The notes: generated from the sequence alone by a model not told the origin. A DNA stretch of 64,000 nt from Blasia pusilla (GCA_050084515.1 CM114272.1:31496001-31560000); one strand, 5' to 3'. Shown: positions 1-13,300, counted from the first letter of the stretch. Translations and numbers: made by a program.

Positions 1-1380
1 ATAAAGGGAAGTTTTTACACACATGTTGAATGTGTAGAGTGTAATACCATGAAATTTGACCGATTAAAACCTCATCTCCTGTATTCATTAATATGTTTTT
101 TAGCTATAGCTTATTTTGTATCCCTCCTCATCCATTCCAGAAAATATGACAACTAGTAAATTTTTTGTTTGTGCGTTGCACTTAATAAGATGGGTGGCAA
201 TAAAAATAAGCATAAAGAAATTCTTAGTAAATGATTAAAAAAATAATAATTTTAACTGAAATAGATACCATAGTATTTTGTATCCTACATGATTTCCCAA
301 TTAAGGGAGGGAAATTACATATTATGAATTTAAAAAAATAAATATAGTTTGATTTTCCTCCCATCCAAGATTGAAATAAAAAATGAAAATTATTATTTTG
401 AAGAACACATATTTTTACCCTCTTCTATGACTATTCTTTCATCTTTCGAAAATAACACGTTATTTCTTCTCTAGAATAAACTAGAAATTTTAAATTTTAA
501 TAATTTTAAATTTAAGTATAGAAAATTACTAAATTTTTCTAAATGGTTAAATTCATATCAATCAATGGGCGCTAGCTCATTTATTGATCAATGAATAAGC
601 GAATCTTGTGAAATTCGTCTATGAAACTAAGTAATGAAGCCTTTACTTATTTTTACCTATACTAAGTTGAAAAGTATAATGAGGGTAAGTTTTTCCTCTA
701 GTTAAAAAAGGAAAAACTAAAGTCTTATTTGGAAAGCCAAGTTGGATTCATTATCAAGGAAATATATCTTTCTTATTTTTTTCCCATACTTTCTCATTTA
801 AACTCTAGAACTTCATATTATCATCTTCCATACGTGATTCATTTCTAATCATCATCACACAAGCCAAAAAACTACTTCCTACTTCAAAAATGAATTGATT
901 TTCAATACTAATTTCTAGAGAAATAGCTTCGGCCTATTAATTTTTTTACTTTTTTCAACCCTGATGATCTTCCGAGTAAGAAAATGATTCCCCATTTTGA
1001 TCAGAAGAATTTCCCAAAAGATAGTGCAATTTCTCTCTTCAACCAAGCTTGAAAATTCAAAAAAATCTAGAAATGAAACCACTTTTATTCTTTTGAAGAA
1101 TAAATGTTTTTGCAAAACACTACTATTATTATCCTTTCTCAAATTTTCAAAAAAATTATCATTTCCCTTAAAAACCAAACTTGAAATTTGAAAAAATTAT
1201 TTCCTAAATAATTCAAAATAATTCAAAAATTTTGAATGAAAAGAAAGGAGAAAATAAGAAGAAAAGAGACTATATTTTTTTAATAAGAGAGAGAAAATTT
1301 TAACCAATTCTTCTCTCAAATGGAAAATTTGATGGAATTCTTTTAACTTCTTTCCTAATCAAGTTTTTAAACTAACCACT
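1..1380. other. AT-rich intergenic DNA, no gene seen
   Basis: This stretch is strongly AT-rich with many A and T runs. The only open frames are short and low in complexity. I see no domain, no RNA gene and no clear repeat unit. Confidence 0.6.
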
Positions 1381-2790
1381 TTATATAAAAACAAACCTCA
1401 AAAGAGGACAAAGAAAGGTAATAACATCTCAAAAGAGGAGTCAAAAAATGCATGAAGGAATGCAAAAAGAAAATGGCAAGTAGCCAATGCAGATACGAAA
1501 TTAATGAACTACACCATTGATAACCTAAAACAAATATGACAAGAACACTGAAGGTTGGTCAAATGTGAACGAACGACGAGGTGAGCGACCCCCACCACCT
1601 CGGCATGACGTATTAATGCCAAGGCTTGTGCACATTGTAAGGCCACAGAGATGCATTGCCAAAAATAAATAGTAACTATAGAGAGAGAAAGACTACAGGA
1701 AGGGGCAAGATGATGATTCTTGAGGGAGTGGCGAGCACATGTTTTTAGGAAAGTATCAAAAGTAAATGACCGAATACTTTCACTGCAAAAGGAATAAATC
1801 TATCAGTCGCATGTCTCACAGCATAACTTAACTCCTTGATTCTTGCTGCAGCTTTGGCCGCCGAACCTTTGATATGTGTGGCTCAACACATCAAGTTAGA
1901 ATGTGTTGGATTAGCAACCACCACATCAGCTTGTGTCTGGAATCCATCTCGAGACATAACAACATCAACTCTCCGACGAGAGGTTGCTTGTGTGGTTGAA
2001 GGTAGGACATGGAGCTGCTCTTGCTCAACGGTCTTTATATCATGCAGTACGAGCCACCGATGCTATCGCCTCTCTAATAACATCATGTATAACCGTTTGT
2101 TCTCCACCAAGTGCACATCGGAGAATATGGATATCCTTGGCATCAATGAGATCCCCACATACATAATTTGACACACCTAATAGAGAAGGATGGGGAAGTC
2201 CAAGGCATTACCGCAAAGTTGTCAAGAATATACTTTGAAGAAGGCGAAATGGAAGAATAAGAGGATTTGCACTAAGCCGTGCCCCTGCTCCGGTACCCGC
2301 ACATGAACACACACGAGCTTTATGAGTGTCAAAGGAGGCCTCAGAGAGAATGCACGAAAAGTTGATTTGGTGCAAATTCTCAGAGATATGCTCTTGAAGT
2401 ATCTCAAGCCCTTCCGTAATCAATTGACTAAAAGGGGGTAGAATCGCTTGTGTAGCAAGAGGAAGAACAGCTCGGGCAGATCTAAGTTCTTGTTGAAATA
2501 ACAAGTCTACCTCCTCTATATTGGCGACATGATCCATCAACACATAATCGGTGCTACAAACGTCCAACTCCCCAAAAAGGCTACGGGAGCAGATGCGATT
2601 GTGGAGGAAAGTCCCACCCCTCCAAAAGAAATAGGCAAGATAGCTTGTTAAGAAGCTAAGACACCATCCTTCCCTTCAAATGTATTCGGGCCAAGAAATT
2701 GACCAAAAGTTGCTAAGATAGAAGCATAAAAAGAGGCCAATCTATGTAAGAACCTTGAAGGGATAGAACAAGTGCGAAGAAGGTATGAAG
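1381..2790 (-). mobile_element. LINE-type retroelement, copy A (3' portion)
   Basis: This segment matches, with many substitutions and small indels, LINE copy C at about 34490-35830 and part of copy B from about 20740. The shared 3' end begins near the phrase CAAAAGAGGAGTCAAAAAAT (about 1432) and is seen again near 20750 and 34510. The coding strand is minus; decayed fragments such as 2208-2567 correspond to 35210-35533 of copy C and lie downstream of the reverse transcriptase domain. No intact frame remains. Homology to copy C runs up to 2790, exactly where a copia LTR starts, so a later element appears to have inserted here and the 5' half of copy A is missing. The 3' ends agree between copies, which fits a LINE that is 5'-truncated or interrupted. 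Confidence 0.7.
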
Positions 2791-3100
2791 TGTAGAAAAT
2801 TGCTAAAGACGCATAACTAATGGGAAACGACTCTCACACTCACACACCACCATGGAGAACAAAGTTTTGCAATTAGAGTATGAATGGAGGCTCGTCCCCT
2901 TCTCAATTATATAGGGTTTGTACAAGCAACCCTAACCCTAATCTTAACCGCAATCTCGAGTTAGACTAACTGTGATTAGCTAACCCTACTTAAGATAATC
3001 GCGCTTAACAGACTAACCAAGATTAAGCTTCCCTACTTTGTATGATTATCAAATATAGGAGTTTAGGTGTGTGATGAACTTGACTATAACTCAGTCTTCA
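2791..3100 (-). repeat. Ty1/copia long terminal repeat (3' LTR)
   Basis: Read on the minus strand, this 310-bp segment starts TGAAGACTGA directly after a purine tract (GAGGGGGAGTAT) that fits a polypurine tract, and ends TTTTCTACA, giving TG...CA ends. It contains a TATATAA box (about 2905-2915 on the plus strand) in the position expected of an LTR promoter. It follows the 3' end of copia RNase H coding remains, as a 3' LTR should. No partner 5' LTR is seen because the element is cut off near 4560. The ends are inferred from motifs, not from a paired copy. Confidence 0.65.
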
Positions 3101-4560
3101 ATACTCCCCCTCAAGCTCATATCAATATCTCTAATGCCTAAATCATTTCTAAATATCTCAAACTTATCTCTAGACAATGCCTTTGTAAAGATATTAGAAA
3201 TTTGGTGATATGTACTTATATACACAAGATCAATTTCTCCTTCAAGCACTCTCTCTATGATAAAATCATAATGCAACTTAATATGGTCAGTACGAGCATG
3301 AAACACACAATTATTAGCAAGCTTGATGCTACTAATATTATATGCATATATTAGACTAGGTCCTAAATTACTAACATCAATCTTAAGAAGTAATCGATGA
3401 AACCAAACCGCCTCACATGGTGCATTGGTTGCTCTTCTCTATTCAGCCTATATTGAAGATAAAATAACTGTAGGTTACTTCTTTGAAGCCCAACTTATAG
3501 CTCCACTTTCTAAAGTAAATGAATAACCAGATGTGGAGTGTAGATCAGACACGCTTCGTGCCCAATTAGCATCTGTGAATCCCTATAATTTTAAACTCGG
3601 AGAAAGTTCAAATTGAAGTCTAAATCGAGCAAATAATTTCACATATCGCATAATCCTCCTCACAGCATCAACGTGGGGTTTTCAAAATTCTTGCATAAAT
3701 TGGCTCACTTGGCCAACTACATAGCTCAAGTTTGGCTTGGTTATAGTTAGATAGATCAAACTTCCAACCATGCGCTTGTATATTTTAGAATCTGCTAGCA
3801 ACTCTCTTTCATCCACTCTTAGCTTCACACTCTAGTCCAACGGCCTAGAGATTGGCTTACAAGCCGTCATATCATATTTTGAAAGCATGTGAAGAGCATA
3901 TTGTCGTTGTAGTAACCATATGCTCTCTCCAACCTTGATAAACTCAACATCAAGGAAGTACTTGAGTTCTCCTAAGTCTTTCATATCAAATTCTACCTAT
4001 AATTTTAGTTTGACTTGTTATACCATATCCTCAATACTCCCAATAATTAAGAGGTCGTCAACATACAACACCATGATAACCGTACGATCTTGTCCTCTCA
4101 AGACATATAATGAGGGGTCAGAATCACATACCCTAGAATCCAACTCTTGTAGGATGTATGTAATCTTGCCATACCAAGCTCTTAGGAGCTTGTTTGAGCC
4201 CGTATAGAGCTTTCTCCAACCTGCATAGGCGAAATGGAAACTCGGAATTCTTATATCCAGATGGTTGAGTCATATATACCTCATATATATCTCCATTCAA
4301 GAAGACATTCTTGATGTTCATGTGATGTAATCTCCATTTCTTACTTACTATAACTGCAACCACTGTTCTTTTAGTCGCCATCTTTGCAATAAGGCTAAAT
4401 ATTAACTCATAATCAATGCTCGATTTTTGTGCATAGCCCTTAGCCACCAATCTTGCTTTGTGTCTGTTAACTGTACCATATTGATTACATTTGATTTTGT
4501 AAACCCATTCGTAATCAATAGCTTGCTTACCGGAAGGTATACCAAAGAGCTCCCAGATCT
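3101..4560 (-). pseudogene. Ty1/copia pol remnant: reverse transcriptase and RNase H
   Basis: The minus strand encodes, in pieces, the C-terminal half of a copia polyprotein. The reverse transcriptase N-terminal part is at about 4133-4559, with VAKGYAQK and ALYGLKQAP. The YVDD-type active site (VLYVDDLLI) is near 4060. The RNase H end (STSGYSFTLESGAISWASKK, FHARTDHIKLHYDF, IFTKALSRDKFE) runs from about 3550 to 3091. These motifs are diagnostic of the family. The frame is broken by several stops. Gag, protease and integrase are absent, and sequence upstream of 4560 does not continue the gene, so the element is truncated at its 5' side. The 3' side runs properly into the LTR at 2791-3100. Confidence 0.85.
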
Positions 4561-4605
4561 ATTGATGTCTTAATGCAGCAAGCTCTTTGGTATAGTATAG
4601 CAAGC
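4521..4605. repeat. Fold-back duplication at the truncated end of the copia element
   Basis: TATACCAAAGAGCT at 4538-4551 is repeated as its exact reverse complement at 4581-4594, and similarity extends a little further outward. It sits where the copia sequence stops, so it may record the rearrangement that truncated the element. Confidence 0.6.
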
Positions 4606-4684
4606 GATGAAGTAATTTAGTAAATGTAGGTGATGACTACAGCTAAGATATCAGATGGTGTCAGGAAATAGTATTAAAGTATCA

Positions 4685-5206
4685 TTAGGATATAGTACGG
4701 AGAGATCGGAGGGCAGCGACATGCTGTGCTAATTGCTTGTCTACTAGATACATGTTTATGCAGTAGTCACTGAGTTGCTGAAGCTGAGAATAGATTTCAT
4801 CTAAACCCTGCTGTAAGCTAATAATGGTCTCAAGATTTTTGATTTCGCCTATTGCAATATATTGCATAACTTGATGAAGTGTGTTACTTCGTGACCTACT
4901 TTTACGGAGCTGGGTCTGTAAGTCCTCAATATTTTCCAAGGCCGCAGTGAAAAGAGCCAATAATACACTAGGTATTGGCTTTGTAGCAGACTTGTTAACA
5001 TCTGCAAACAGTCTTGCCTTCCCACATGTTTGTAGAGCACGGCTTGTACCAACAACAGTAGGAGGAGGCTTGGATGGTGTTCTCTGGTTGCTACTAGTGG
5101 AGTGCGGTGGATAGCAAATTTTTTGCAAAACATGTAATGAAACAGGGCGATCATAGATACAAAACCAATATGTGTGTATCTGTGTAGAATTCTCATAAGT
5201 AACCAA
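4685..5206 (-). CDS. Unrecognised 173-residue ORF, probably helical
   Basis: I do not recognise this frame. The predicted protein has a proline/serine/threonine-rich segment at about residues 38-60, then a long stretch rich in Leu, Gln, Glu and Ile (about residues 80-165) that looks helical and possibly coiled-coil. It lies about 1.6 kb beyond the C-terminal end of the Helitron helicase on the same strand, so it could be a second Helitron gene or a captured host fragment. The start ATG is simply the first in frame. It has no internal stop, unlike most element sequence here, but length alone does not prove coding. An overlapping frame is also open, which lowers confidence. Confidence 0.25.
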   Translation of the reverse strand: MVTYENSTQIHTYWFCIYDRPVSLHVLQKICYPPHSTSSNQRTPSKPPPTVVGTSRALQTCGKARLFADVNKSATKPIPSVLLALFTAALENIEDLQTQLRKSRSRSNTLHQVMQYIAIGEIKNLETIISLQQGLDEIYSQLQQLSDYCINMYLVDKQLAQHVAALRSLRTIS

Positions 5207-6784
5207 CTACAGCAAATAAATAATAGCTACTGTAACAAGCGGATTGAAAAAAAACAAATGTAGACAAAACATGATTGAACAAATACACAAGAAGATCAGA
5301 GAATAAAAGCAGGAATAAGGAAAACAAAGCAAGAGAAGAAATGAAAAAAACTGAGGTAAAATAGTTCATAAACAATCTGAAAATAGTAGGTATAATACTA
5401 AAATTATCAAAACACACAGCTATAATAGATGTATTGTTATTTTCTGTATAAATAAGCAAAAATTTTGTTGCAAGTTTGCCATGTGTAGGCATAGTTATGT
5501 AGTAGGTGCAAAGCATTAACTAAAATTGAATTTAGCTACAAGAACATTGCAAGGACATGCTGTAAAAACATGGGTTATAGTAGAAGGTCATGCAAAAAGT
5601 GGGCGTGGTCCATAATGCACTTGCACATTTTTAGACAAGAGTAAATAGTTAGATCACACTATTCAAAATTTGATGGAGTACAAAAATAGTACTGTAGAAT
5701 CTGTTCAATTTAATACTTACACAAAGTGCTCTTGATGCATCAAGAGCACTTCCGCTTGTTTGGGGATTCGGGAAGAAATGAGTTATTGTATGATACACCA
5801 TTAGTGGTCAAGTGAATTGAGCCAAAATGATTGGCAGATACACTATCAACATGTGATGTTGAATGCAGCTAAGCTTCTGTAGAGCTATTTTGTGTGATGT
5901 CTGGTGTCTCAGCTATAACATCATCATCATCACGTGCGGTCTTGAGCCATGTGAGCAGATGAGCTGCTTTTGCAGATGATAGATCTACAAGAAGTCCAAT
6001 TGGCAACTTCATTATGACTCTGAGCTCTTGAAACTGATCAGTTTAATCCCCCCTGTGACCCTTGCAAAATGAGCCGCGGTTTGCTATCGTGTGAGGTCTG
6101 ATTCACTGAAGTCAATTCCTGTGAACACAAGAACCTCCTTTTGGACTCCTGAATAAGAATGAAAAGTGGAATGTGAACGATAAGCATAGCTACTATAAGA
6201 AAAAATATAAGTGGACAACTAGAATCGAAGTAGAGAGTTAAGTGTTGCGGGTGGTTGCTTCTTTAGTTCGTGGAAGGATGCTGCCCATGCTTTCCTTTGA
6301 TTAATGAGACGACTCATCTAGCGTGTGGATATGTCTACTCCGCAATGAGACTAGTCTAAACCAAAGCTATTAGCATACTTAAGTTGAGCATATGTTGTTG
6401 GCACCACTTGAGTAGTGTTGTCTTGCTGTAGGTTAGACATGTCATTGATAATCATTTTGGCAAAGTCAAGATATGACTTTGGTACATGTAACAACATTGT
6501 TAGAAATGATCATACATATGTGTGAAACTAAAATTACTATAGTTTTGTGCAAACCTGGTTTGTAGTGTTGAGGTGGTCCATGTCATTCTTCATGATAGGA
6601 TTTGGTGTGGAGAAGCGTGGATTTTCTTCGGAGCTGCTGTCACTTATTACCCTGCACGTGGTAGAGAAAGCATTGAAGTAGGTTTGTCTACAACATGAAG
6701 AGGAGTAATCGATGTAGCCAACCTCCTACCACGTCCTCTTGTTGAACCTTTTCTGGTGGACATGCTAAGGATATACACTTACTG
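5207..6784. other. No gene recognised
   Basis: This is mixed-composition DNA between the unassigned ORF and the Helitron helicase. On the minus strand a short basic stretch near 6720-6770 (starting MSTRKGSTRGRGRR) is open briefly and then hits stops. It could be a decayed small Helitron-linked ORF; I cannot support more. Confidence 0.3.
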
Positions 6785-8680
6785 CTAGGACAAGGTATTA
6801 GATCTAAGTGTTTGTCCAAAATTATTGAAGTCTGATGGAATGGGAGATTCCAAAATACGAGGATTAGAAACAGTTTTCACACGGGACAACATAACATAGA
6901 TGAGTCCAGGAGCAAAAGTAGATTTTATAACAAGCAAGCACTTTCGTGAAACAGTCAGTCCTTGGCTCTTATGTCCAGTCATTGCATAACCAAGAATAAG
7001 TGGGAAAGTTTTCTTGTGGTATGTTTGGTTAGGTCCGTGACGTAGTATACAAAAATTTATTCGGGTTATACAAACAATCTTGTTGTTTGAGTGGATCTGA
7101 ACGACAACTGCTACCATTTCATCATTTGTAAACATGCAGTCAAGGACTGTCGCAGAGGCACCATTCACTGCTTGGCTACCAATATCAAGGTTTGAAGTAA
7201 GCAAGACCTTACATCCTAGTGCAAGAAGGTGAAGTTGGTAGAAAGACATATCACTTTTCCAATGATGGAACTGGGGGACAGATGGAGCATCAGTGGACAA
7301 ATGAACAAGAAAGATGGCAACATCTTTCCTGTTCCAGTAATAACGTTCAGTCCCTGTGCTTACTACCTGGGCAATTGAAAAAGGTCTCCAACAAGAATTA
7401 CAAGTTTTGAAGCAAATGGATCTAGGTTTGCTGATGGAGATACTTCATAAAGTCTCATTGCAATTATTTGCAATAAACGAGATGTCAACATAGAGTACTC
7501 ATCTATTACAATAACACGTGCATCCTTGAGGCGGCTGTATTGGTCACATGCAATGTGAAGTGTTGGTAAGCTTTCCTTAACAAGTATTCGGAATGCGGAG
7601 TGAACTGTTGTAGCATTTGGGTGGAGCCGAACAGCCGCTATACCTGTAGTAGCTACCAATAACATATTAACAGAGCGTTTGTCCCCGTAATCTTGGATAA
7701 AGTGGATAAAAAACGTTTTGCCACTCCCTGGTGGGCTTGTTATGAGCACTAAGCCAGAAGTGAGGGAGCTCAAGATGGTGTATAAGTTTAGTTGTTCAGC
7801 ATTCAGTTTTCTGAAGTCCATAGGTAATGATTCAACAGTACTTGCTTGGGTAGAAATATGAATGGTGTGGTTGTGAAGGTCACCATACATACTTGGATGT
7901 ATGGTTATCTCAAAATAGGGACGGGAAATTTCTAAAACCTTTGAAATCATCTCACCTACATGCACATGACTCCACAAACACTTCTTTGCATGTTTCTTAA
8001 GTTCATCAACAATAGAAGATGGATTTGAAACTATGCCCCTATATAAGCACTCATGCAAGTAGGACCACTGGGGAGACTGACAATTGAGGAGTTTAGCTTC
8101 TGATCTGAAAGTGATGCTAGTGAGTAACAAGCACATATAAAAAAATGTCATTCCACTGATGCAACGGGTGGTGCTTACTAAAACGAACAAGATTTTCTGT
8201 TTTGTATATAAAATTTCCAATAGAATCTATACCTATAATTTCACGTGCAAGACCTGCTTTGTTTCTAAGAACTTCATAACCTAACAAGAATTGAAAGAAG
8301 GTGAGTTGAGATAGGGAGGATGGACGATGGCAATAGAGTGATGTTGGGTATATACACTATGTTGTAACATCCTTGTATATTGATGTCCTGCGATGAGATG
8401 GGTTTGAGTCTACATACTGAACTGACTGGGATCTTTGTATTATAGGGATCTTAAGTGCAGCCAGTGCAACTTCTGTAGGTGAGACAGATTTATTTAGCAC
8501 CAAACCATATATCAATTTTAGTCTGACCTCATCAAGACCTTCAAGCCCAAGATGTTTAGCTATTTCAGTAGTAATGTCCAAAGCACCCTGAGGTTCACAC
8601 TTTAGTGCATATTTGAGAAGGTAGAATGACCACTGAACATTAGTAACCCTTTGCAAGTTCATGTGTGCTACCCAAAGCAT
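6785..8680 (-). pseudogene. Helitron helicase domain (PIF1-like), decayed
   Basis: This is the helicase half of a Helitron RepHel protein, which would unwind the donor strand during rolling-circle transposition. Reading 5' to 3' on the minus strand: a Helitron-specific linker (HMNLQRVTNVQWSFYLLKYA, 8357-8680); then Walker A SPPGSGKT near 7725, Walker B-like VIVIDEYSML near 7510 and VGDLFQLP near 7375; then the C-terminal PIF1 part GYAMTGHKSQGLTV and YVMLSRV at about 6890-6990. The three blocks are separated by stops and short shifts (around 8221-8356 and 7300-7362), so no single frame remains, although some gaps could be introns. Key nucleotide-binding residues are still intact. Confidence 0.85.
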
Positions 8681-8833
8681 AAGGATAACATGGTGATAAG
8701 GAATGACATTACGATGTTCACGCCCAAGCCTCTAGTAAGTCCACTTGAGGGTGGATGGATCTATTTCTAGATTCATATTATGATTAGGGGCCACAGAGAA
8801 ACCCATACGACAGTAAGGTGGGCGGTTAGCTGT

Positions 8834-9479
8834 TCAGCCGACTATACAAACACCCTTTTTGCAGATATGCATTTTTTTGGTGCTAACAAAATAAGACAAC
8901 TTACTAGTAATGTGACATGGGTGTTGCTGATCTACAGCAATAGCGTGTGGAATGTAACAACATATTTCATATGTGACTTGATCTACATCCTCTCTATTAA
9001 CCCAAGGAAGGATGTGTGAATGGAGACTCTTCATATCTGATCAGATAGTTGGTTATGGGAACAAGTATTTGGGATCCATTAAGTAGGTAATCACGGAAAA
9101 ACATTTTCAACCTTGTACGAAAAAGCACAGCACATTCAATTGGGGCATCCCTCCACGAGAAGTTGTTGAAATTCTTCAAGATGTCCTCAATGTCATGGAT
9201 TTCTGGCCACTTTGTACCTGATACCTCATCAGATGTAAGGGTCAAGGAAAAATTTGGCATCCCCCACTTATTCACCATGGCTTTGAGATCTTTGAGGTGA
9301 CGTCGATTCCAAGAAGGGCTACCTTGGATGTTTGCACTATAGCTATACTTACACAGTTGTGAGTAGAGGTCTTCCTCAAGCAAGTCTGGTTGTGTTCTTC
9401 TTAGCTGGTCAAGATCTCTGTTAAGTATGCAGGTACAGGTCGAAGAAGCAAGGGCTATTGCCTGAAGAAATTGATGCAT
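8834..9479 (-). pseudogene. Helitron replication-initiator (Rep) region, decayed
   Basis: The minus-strand frame 8997-9479 carries the conserved Helitron-like N-terminal region: SPSWNRRHLKDLKAMVNKWG followed by a PNFSLTLTSDE-type segment and FRTRLKMFF. The next block (8834-9034) begins with HSHILPW, the usual place of the His-x-His metal-binding motif of HUH nucleases; here the histidines are present as H-S-H but in a different frame from the segment before it. A frameshift therefore sits at the catalytic motif and the protein cannot be functional as it stands. It lies immediately upstream of the helicase in the order expected for RepHel. Confidence 0.75.
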
Positions 9480-9763
9480 GACAAGACATTACGGCTGGTA
9501 TAAAGTGAAAACACTAAATAATTGTTTAGTACGTGATCAAAGATACTCAACAAAGGATAAGTTTCCAATAAAATAACCTTGTAGATATGGAAACAAAAAA
9601 GGGAAGATGCCAGTCTCTATAGTCAATTTGGTATCAAGGGATATACCATGCTGATCACTAAGAAATTATTCACGATGTTGTGTGCTATCTTGAGACATAC
9701 ACTACCCTTATGAAAAATGTTTTAGGAGGATCTCCTCTTGATAGGGAGAGAATATTGCATATC

Positions 9764-10373
9764 CTATGAAATGATCGGTTCTGCATTGTAAGGGTCAATT
9801 GTCATACTGTGAGTGAGTTGGCCCTTCTCCTGGGATGCTTTCAGTATGGAATCAATAGATGAGGATGGTAGAATTACCAGACCACAAGTAGGGATGGGTA
9901 ACTCAATTAGTGGAACGTAGTGTAAGTAAAACTCATTAACTTGGAGATTAACTAGTAGCACGTTCATTACTTGGCTATACAAGTAATTACAGTCAAGAGG
10001 CAGGTGGAAAGTCTATCAGTGAGTCCACATAGAAAACTCCCTTGTGGAAGCCGTTATACTTTGCTTCAATGGCCTGCCTAGAATCAACAAGGGACAGAAG
10101 TTGTAGGTGGACTGGATTCACTTTTAGTATATCTTTGATATACATAGGTGTCATATATACATTGTGGGAGGTCTGGCCTCCAACAGTTTTGCAATGTGAA
10201 CAAACATAAAACTTACCGGGAGTTGGGATGATATATTGCATCATATATCCATTGCACTCGCCATATGGCGGATAAGTGTCTATACTTAATACTGCCATCC
10301 TCAGTTGATTGGTATTATGTGATACTACTCCACAAAAGCCATAATTTTCATGTCTTTTATGAGAGATGAACAC
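9764..10373 (-). pseudogene. Helitron N-terminal cysteine-containing region, decayed
   Basis: Two minus-strand frames (9993-10373 and 9764-9982) precede the Rep region. The first contains CSHCKTVGG, then NVYMTP, then HLQLLSLVDSRQ, a pattern I associate with the segment upstream of Rep in plant Helitrons. The second is less distinctive. They are separated from each other by a stop and from Rep by about 280 bases that may hold an intron. The assignment rests on position and weak motif likeness. Confidence 0.5.
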
Positions 10374-13300
10374 TTTGATGCCTTCCAGATTTTAGTTTAT
10401 GAATACTGGGCCATATCCTACTTACAGGTTTCTGTAGTAGTCTATCGGTGGTATTTACCCTAAGTCTGGCAAAATTCCTACAAGCCCTTAACTTGGACCG
10501 ACAATTTCATTTCTTACTTAGTATGTGGGTGGGATTTATATGCCTAACCATTCTGGAAGTAAGCTTTTTGTATATCGCTTGTAAACAAATAGTTTAGAAG
10601 GAAGTGGTTGTCGGTATGGGTGACTTATATTAGCCACAAAGAGTCAGAATTGTAGTGAACATATAAAGGCAAGAAGGATATGTTATGTACCGGAATACAT
10701 TGTCGTGTTCGGCTGTCTAGGAGGGAGAGCGACTCAGATATAGTACTTTTGTAATTTCATAAGCAGATGCACTTGATAGGCGAGAGGGTGAGGATAACAT
10801 GTTTTATGAAAGATGTTGGAAAGTATAAGCTAGTGACATAGCAACACGTTGGATAGCAGTAGCTATAGGCAAGGACAAAAGATTTCAGTTGTTGGTTAGC
10901 ATGATTTCCAACATGCTGAGTTGTTATGTAAGAGTCCAGTCTCACTAGATAATTAAGTGTGTTGCATAGACTTCACAGGTATGAAATAAAATGGACTAAA
11001 GTGTTGAAGACTCTTAAGTGTGTTGAAGCAGTTTATTGTAACACTTGTATGGGTACGAGCTACTTGCTGGATTGCACCCACACTATCTTAATAGTTGACT
11101 AAGCAGTATATAAAGTAGCAGGAACTGTGTAGTGTGTAAGTACAAAAATGTTAGAAATGTGTGAGAGTCACCCCTTTTGATATGTGCAATTCAAAGTTAG
11201 TGGAAATGACATGAGAATGAGTTTATAAAACACATACCTGATGTGATGATTTACTACTTTGAAAATGCAAGCTACAACCAACCACGATGGACATTAGAAC
11301 GAGTTGTAAAGCGTCAAGAATTTATGAAATGTTAACAACGAGCCACAACCAAGTGTAGATTGGTATAAAGCAAATGTGGAACACCCACGGAATGAGGAAT
11401 AATCAAAGCAATAGAGCAAGGAACGCATATAGTTTAAATAACTAGGATACTTAGAGCTTGGGTATTACAACAACAGCAGAGATTACTTCAGTCAAAGAAA
11501 AGAATTATAGTATAGAGCGGCAAATGAATTGGGAACTTCATGAGGTAGGGAGGTGAACTACAAGGAATGGCATTAAGTTGTATGCAGATAATGTACCATA
11601 AATTAGATTGCGTTACGCTGTAGATTCAGCACAACATCAGACACATTTCTTAGTAGAGACAATATTTTCACAATGAATTGAAATGTGCTGATGGATCGTT
11701 GGTTGAAGGGAGTGGGCCACTACCTAATTTGTAACAACAAGGCATTCCTAAATTTTCTTAAGCACACAACACTCGGATGTGCTAGGTATAAGTATTCATG
11801 TTTTGAATAGATAATATTACTGCTATGCACAGAGTAAGAGCAAGGCTATTCCCTAACGTTCCATAAGCACAATGAAGCCAAACGCGTTATCCATAAGTAT
11901 TCATGTATTGTATGTAGTTACTACTACTGCTATGCCTCCCAAAAACTACTCAGTTTACACAATGATTGTGGGAAACTTTGGTGTAAAAGCTTAGCACAAT
12001 CAAACACGGGGGTCAGAATAAAAACACTCAACGAATGGTACTACACAAAGTTGAAAAAGAACAACCGTTTTTTGTGTGACAAAAATTGAGACTGGCCCGG
12101 AAATGAAGTAACAAAGAAACACTTATGCACTAGTTAAGGTGCAATATTTGCAACATGTAGGATCGATTAGGCCCACTAATGCAAAAATTCTCGCAATTAA
12201 GAAATGAGATACTAAAAATCTGCAAGAGCTGCTCAATACAATTGACAAGTCTTCACGTTAGTAGATTGTAGTGTGCGTACAAGTAAGCTGAATGGCTACT
12301 TGCCAGAATTTTGAAGCCAATGGAGTATACAAATGCATTGAAGAGTCTTGTAGTAGAAATGTTGCAGTTGGTTGTTTAATCAATGAGATAGTATAAGTGG
12401 TTGCTAAGCTATATGACTACCGAGAGAAGATAGACAATAAGCTTATGGTCCCTGTTCTTTGGGTGTAACCCTGAAGATTCATATAGTAGATGGAAAAAGC
12501 AACCTAAAATTTCTTAACAATAATTTTCAAGAGCCTGATGGGAGTGAAGGTGCAAAACCGGGGATTTTTTAGTGATGTCAGGGTCAGGTCTCCACATAGT
12601 AAGTGAGAAAGAAGGGTGGAGTTCTACGTGTATGGAGCCTATTTTCTGCGTGTTTGTCAAGCCGAGGGTGAGACATCTGAACTCTTCACAATATGCATGA
12701 ACACTTTACGTCAACTGCATGAACTCACTTGAAGAGCACAAAGTATTTGTGCAAAAAGTGAGAAAAGATGGGCGCTTGCAAACAGGAAGGATAAGGAATT
12801 GTGCGATTAAGGGAGCAAGGCTTGGGAGATTGGTCATACGTTACAAACCTGGTAGAGCGCAAATAAGGATGGAAAAAGAATGCGCACTTCATACGCGTAG
12901 ATTACGGCAATAAAATCTTAACTCTTGCATTACCTACGCACACCCAATTGGAGCAACACATCGAGCATGCCGAGTCGCGTAGTGGCTGTTGTGTGAATCG
13001 CCATCATATTGTTGTAATTAGCTCGATTGGTTGTACATTATGGTCAAGATATAATGTACACTTCATACAGGTAGTTGTTGTTGGCAGCTTGCCTCCTCTA
13101 CTATATAGAACAGAGAAGAAAAAACAAAAAGAAATCTAGTATGAACAAAGACTGAACAATGAGCGACGCAATTACCGTATCAAAGAAGAAGTTGACACCC
13201 TAGGCTTGCAGCTCATGCATAGGTGCCTACGCAATTCACACAGCGAGAAACGAGAACAAATGACAGAATTGCATCATACGATTTAATTTTTCATTGAGAA

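Larger units (their letters stand above)
6785..10373 (-). mobile_element. Helitron rolling-circle transposon (coding core)
   Basis: The three decayed blocks above appear in RepHel order on the minus strand. I could not place the Helitron ends: the 5' TC terminus would lie above 10373, and the 3' hairpin with CTRR would lie below 6785. The true element is therefore larger than the span given. Confidence 0.75.

Noticed and set aside
2925-2950. A telomere-like tract, CCCTAACCCTAATC
   Set aside because: There are only two units, inside a copia LTR, and the unit differs from the common plant telomere CCCTAAA.
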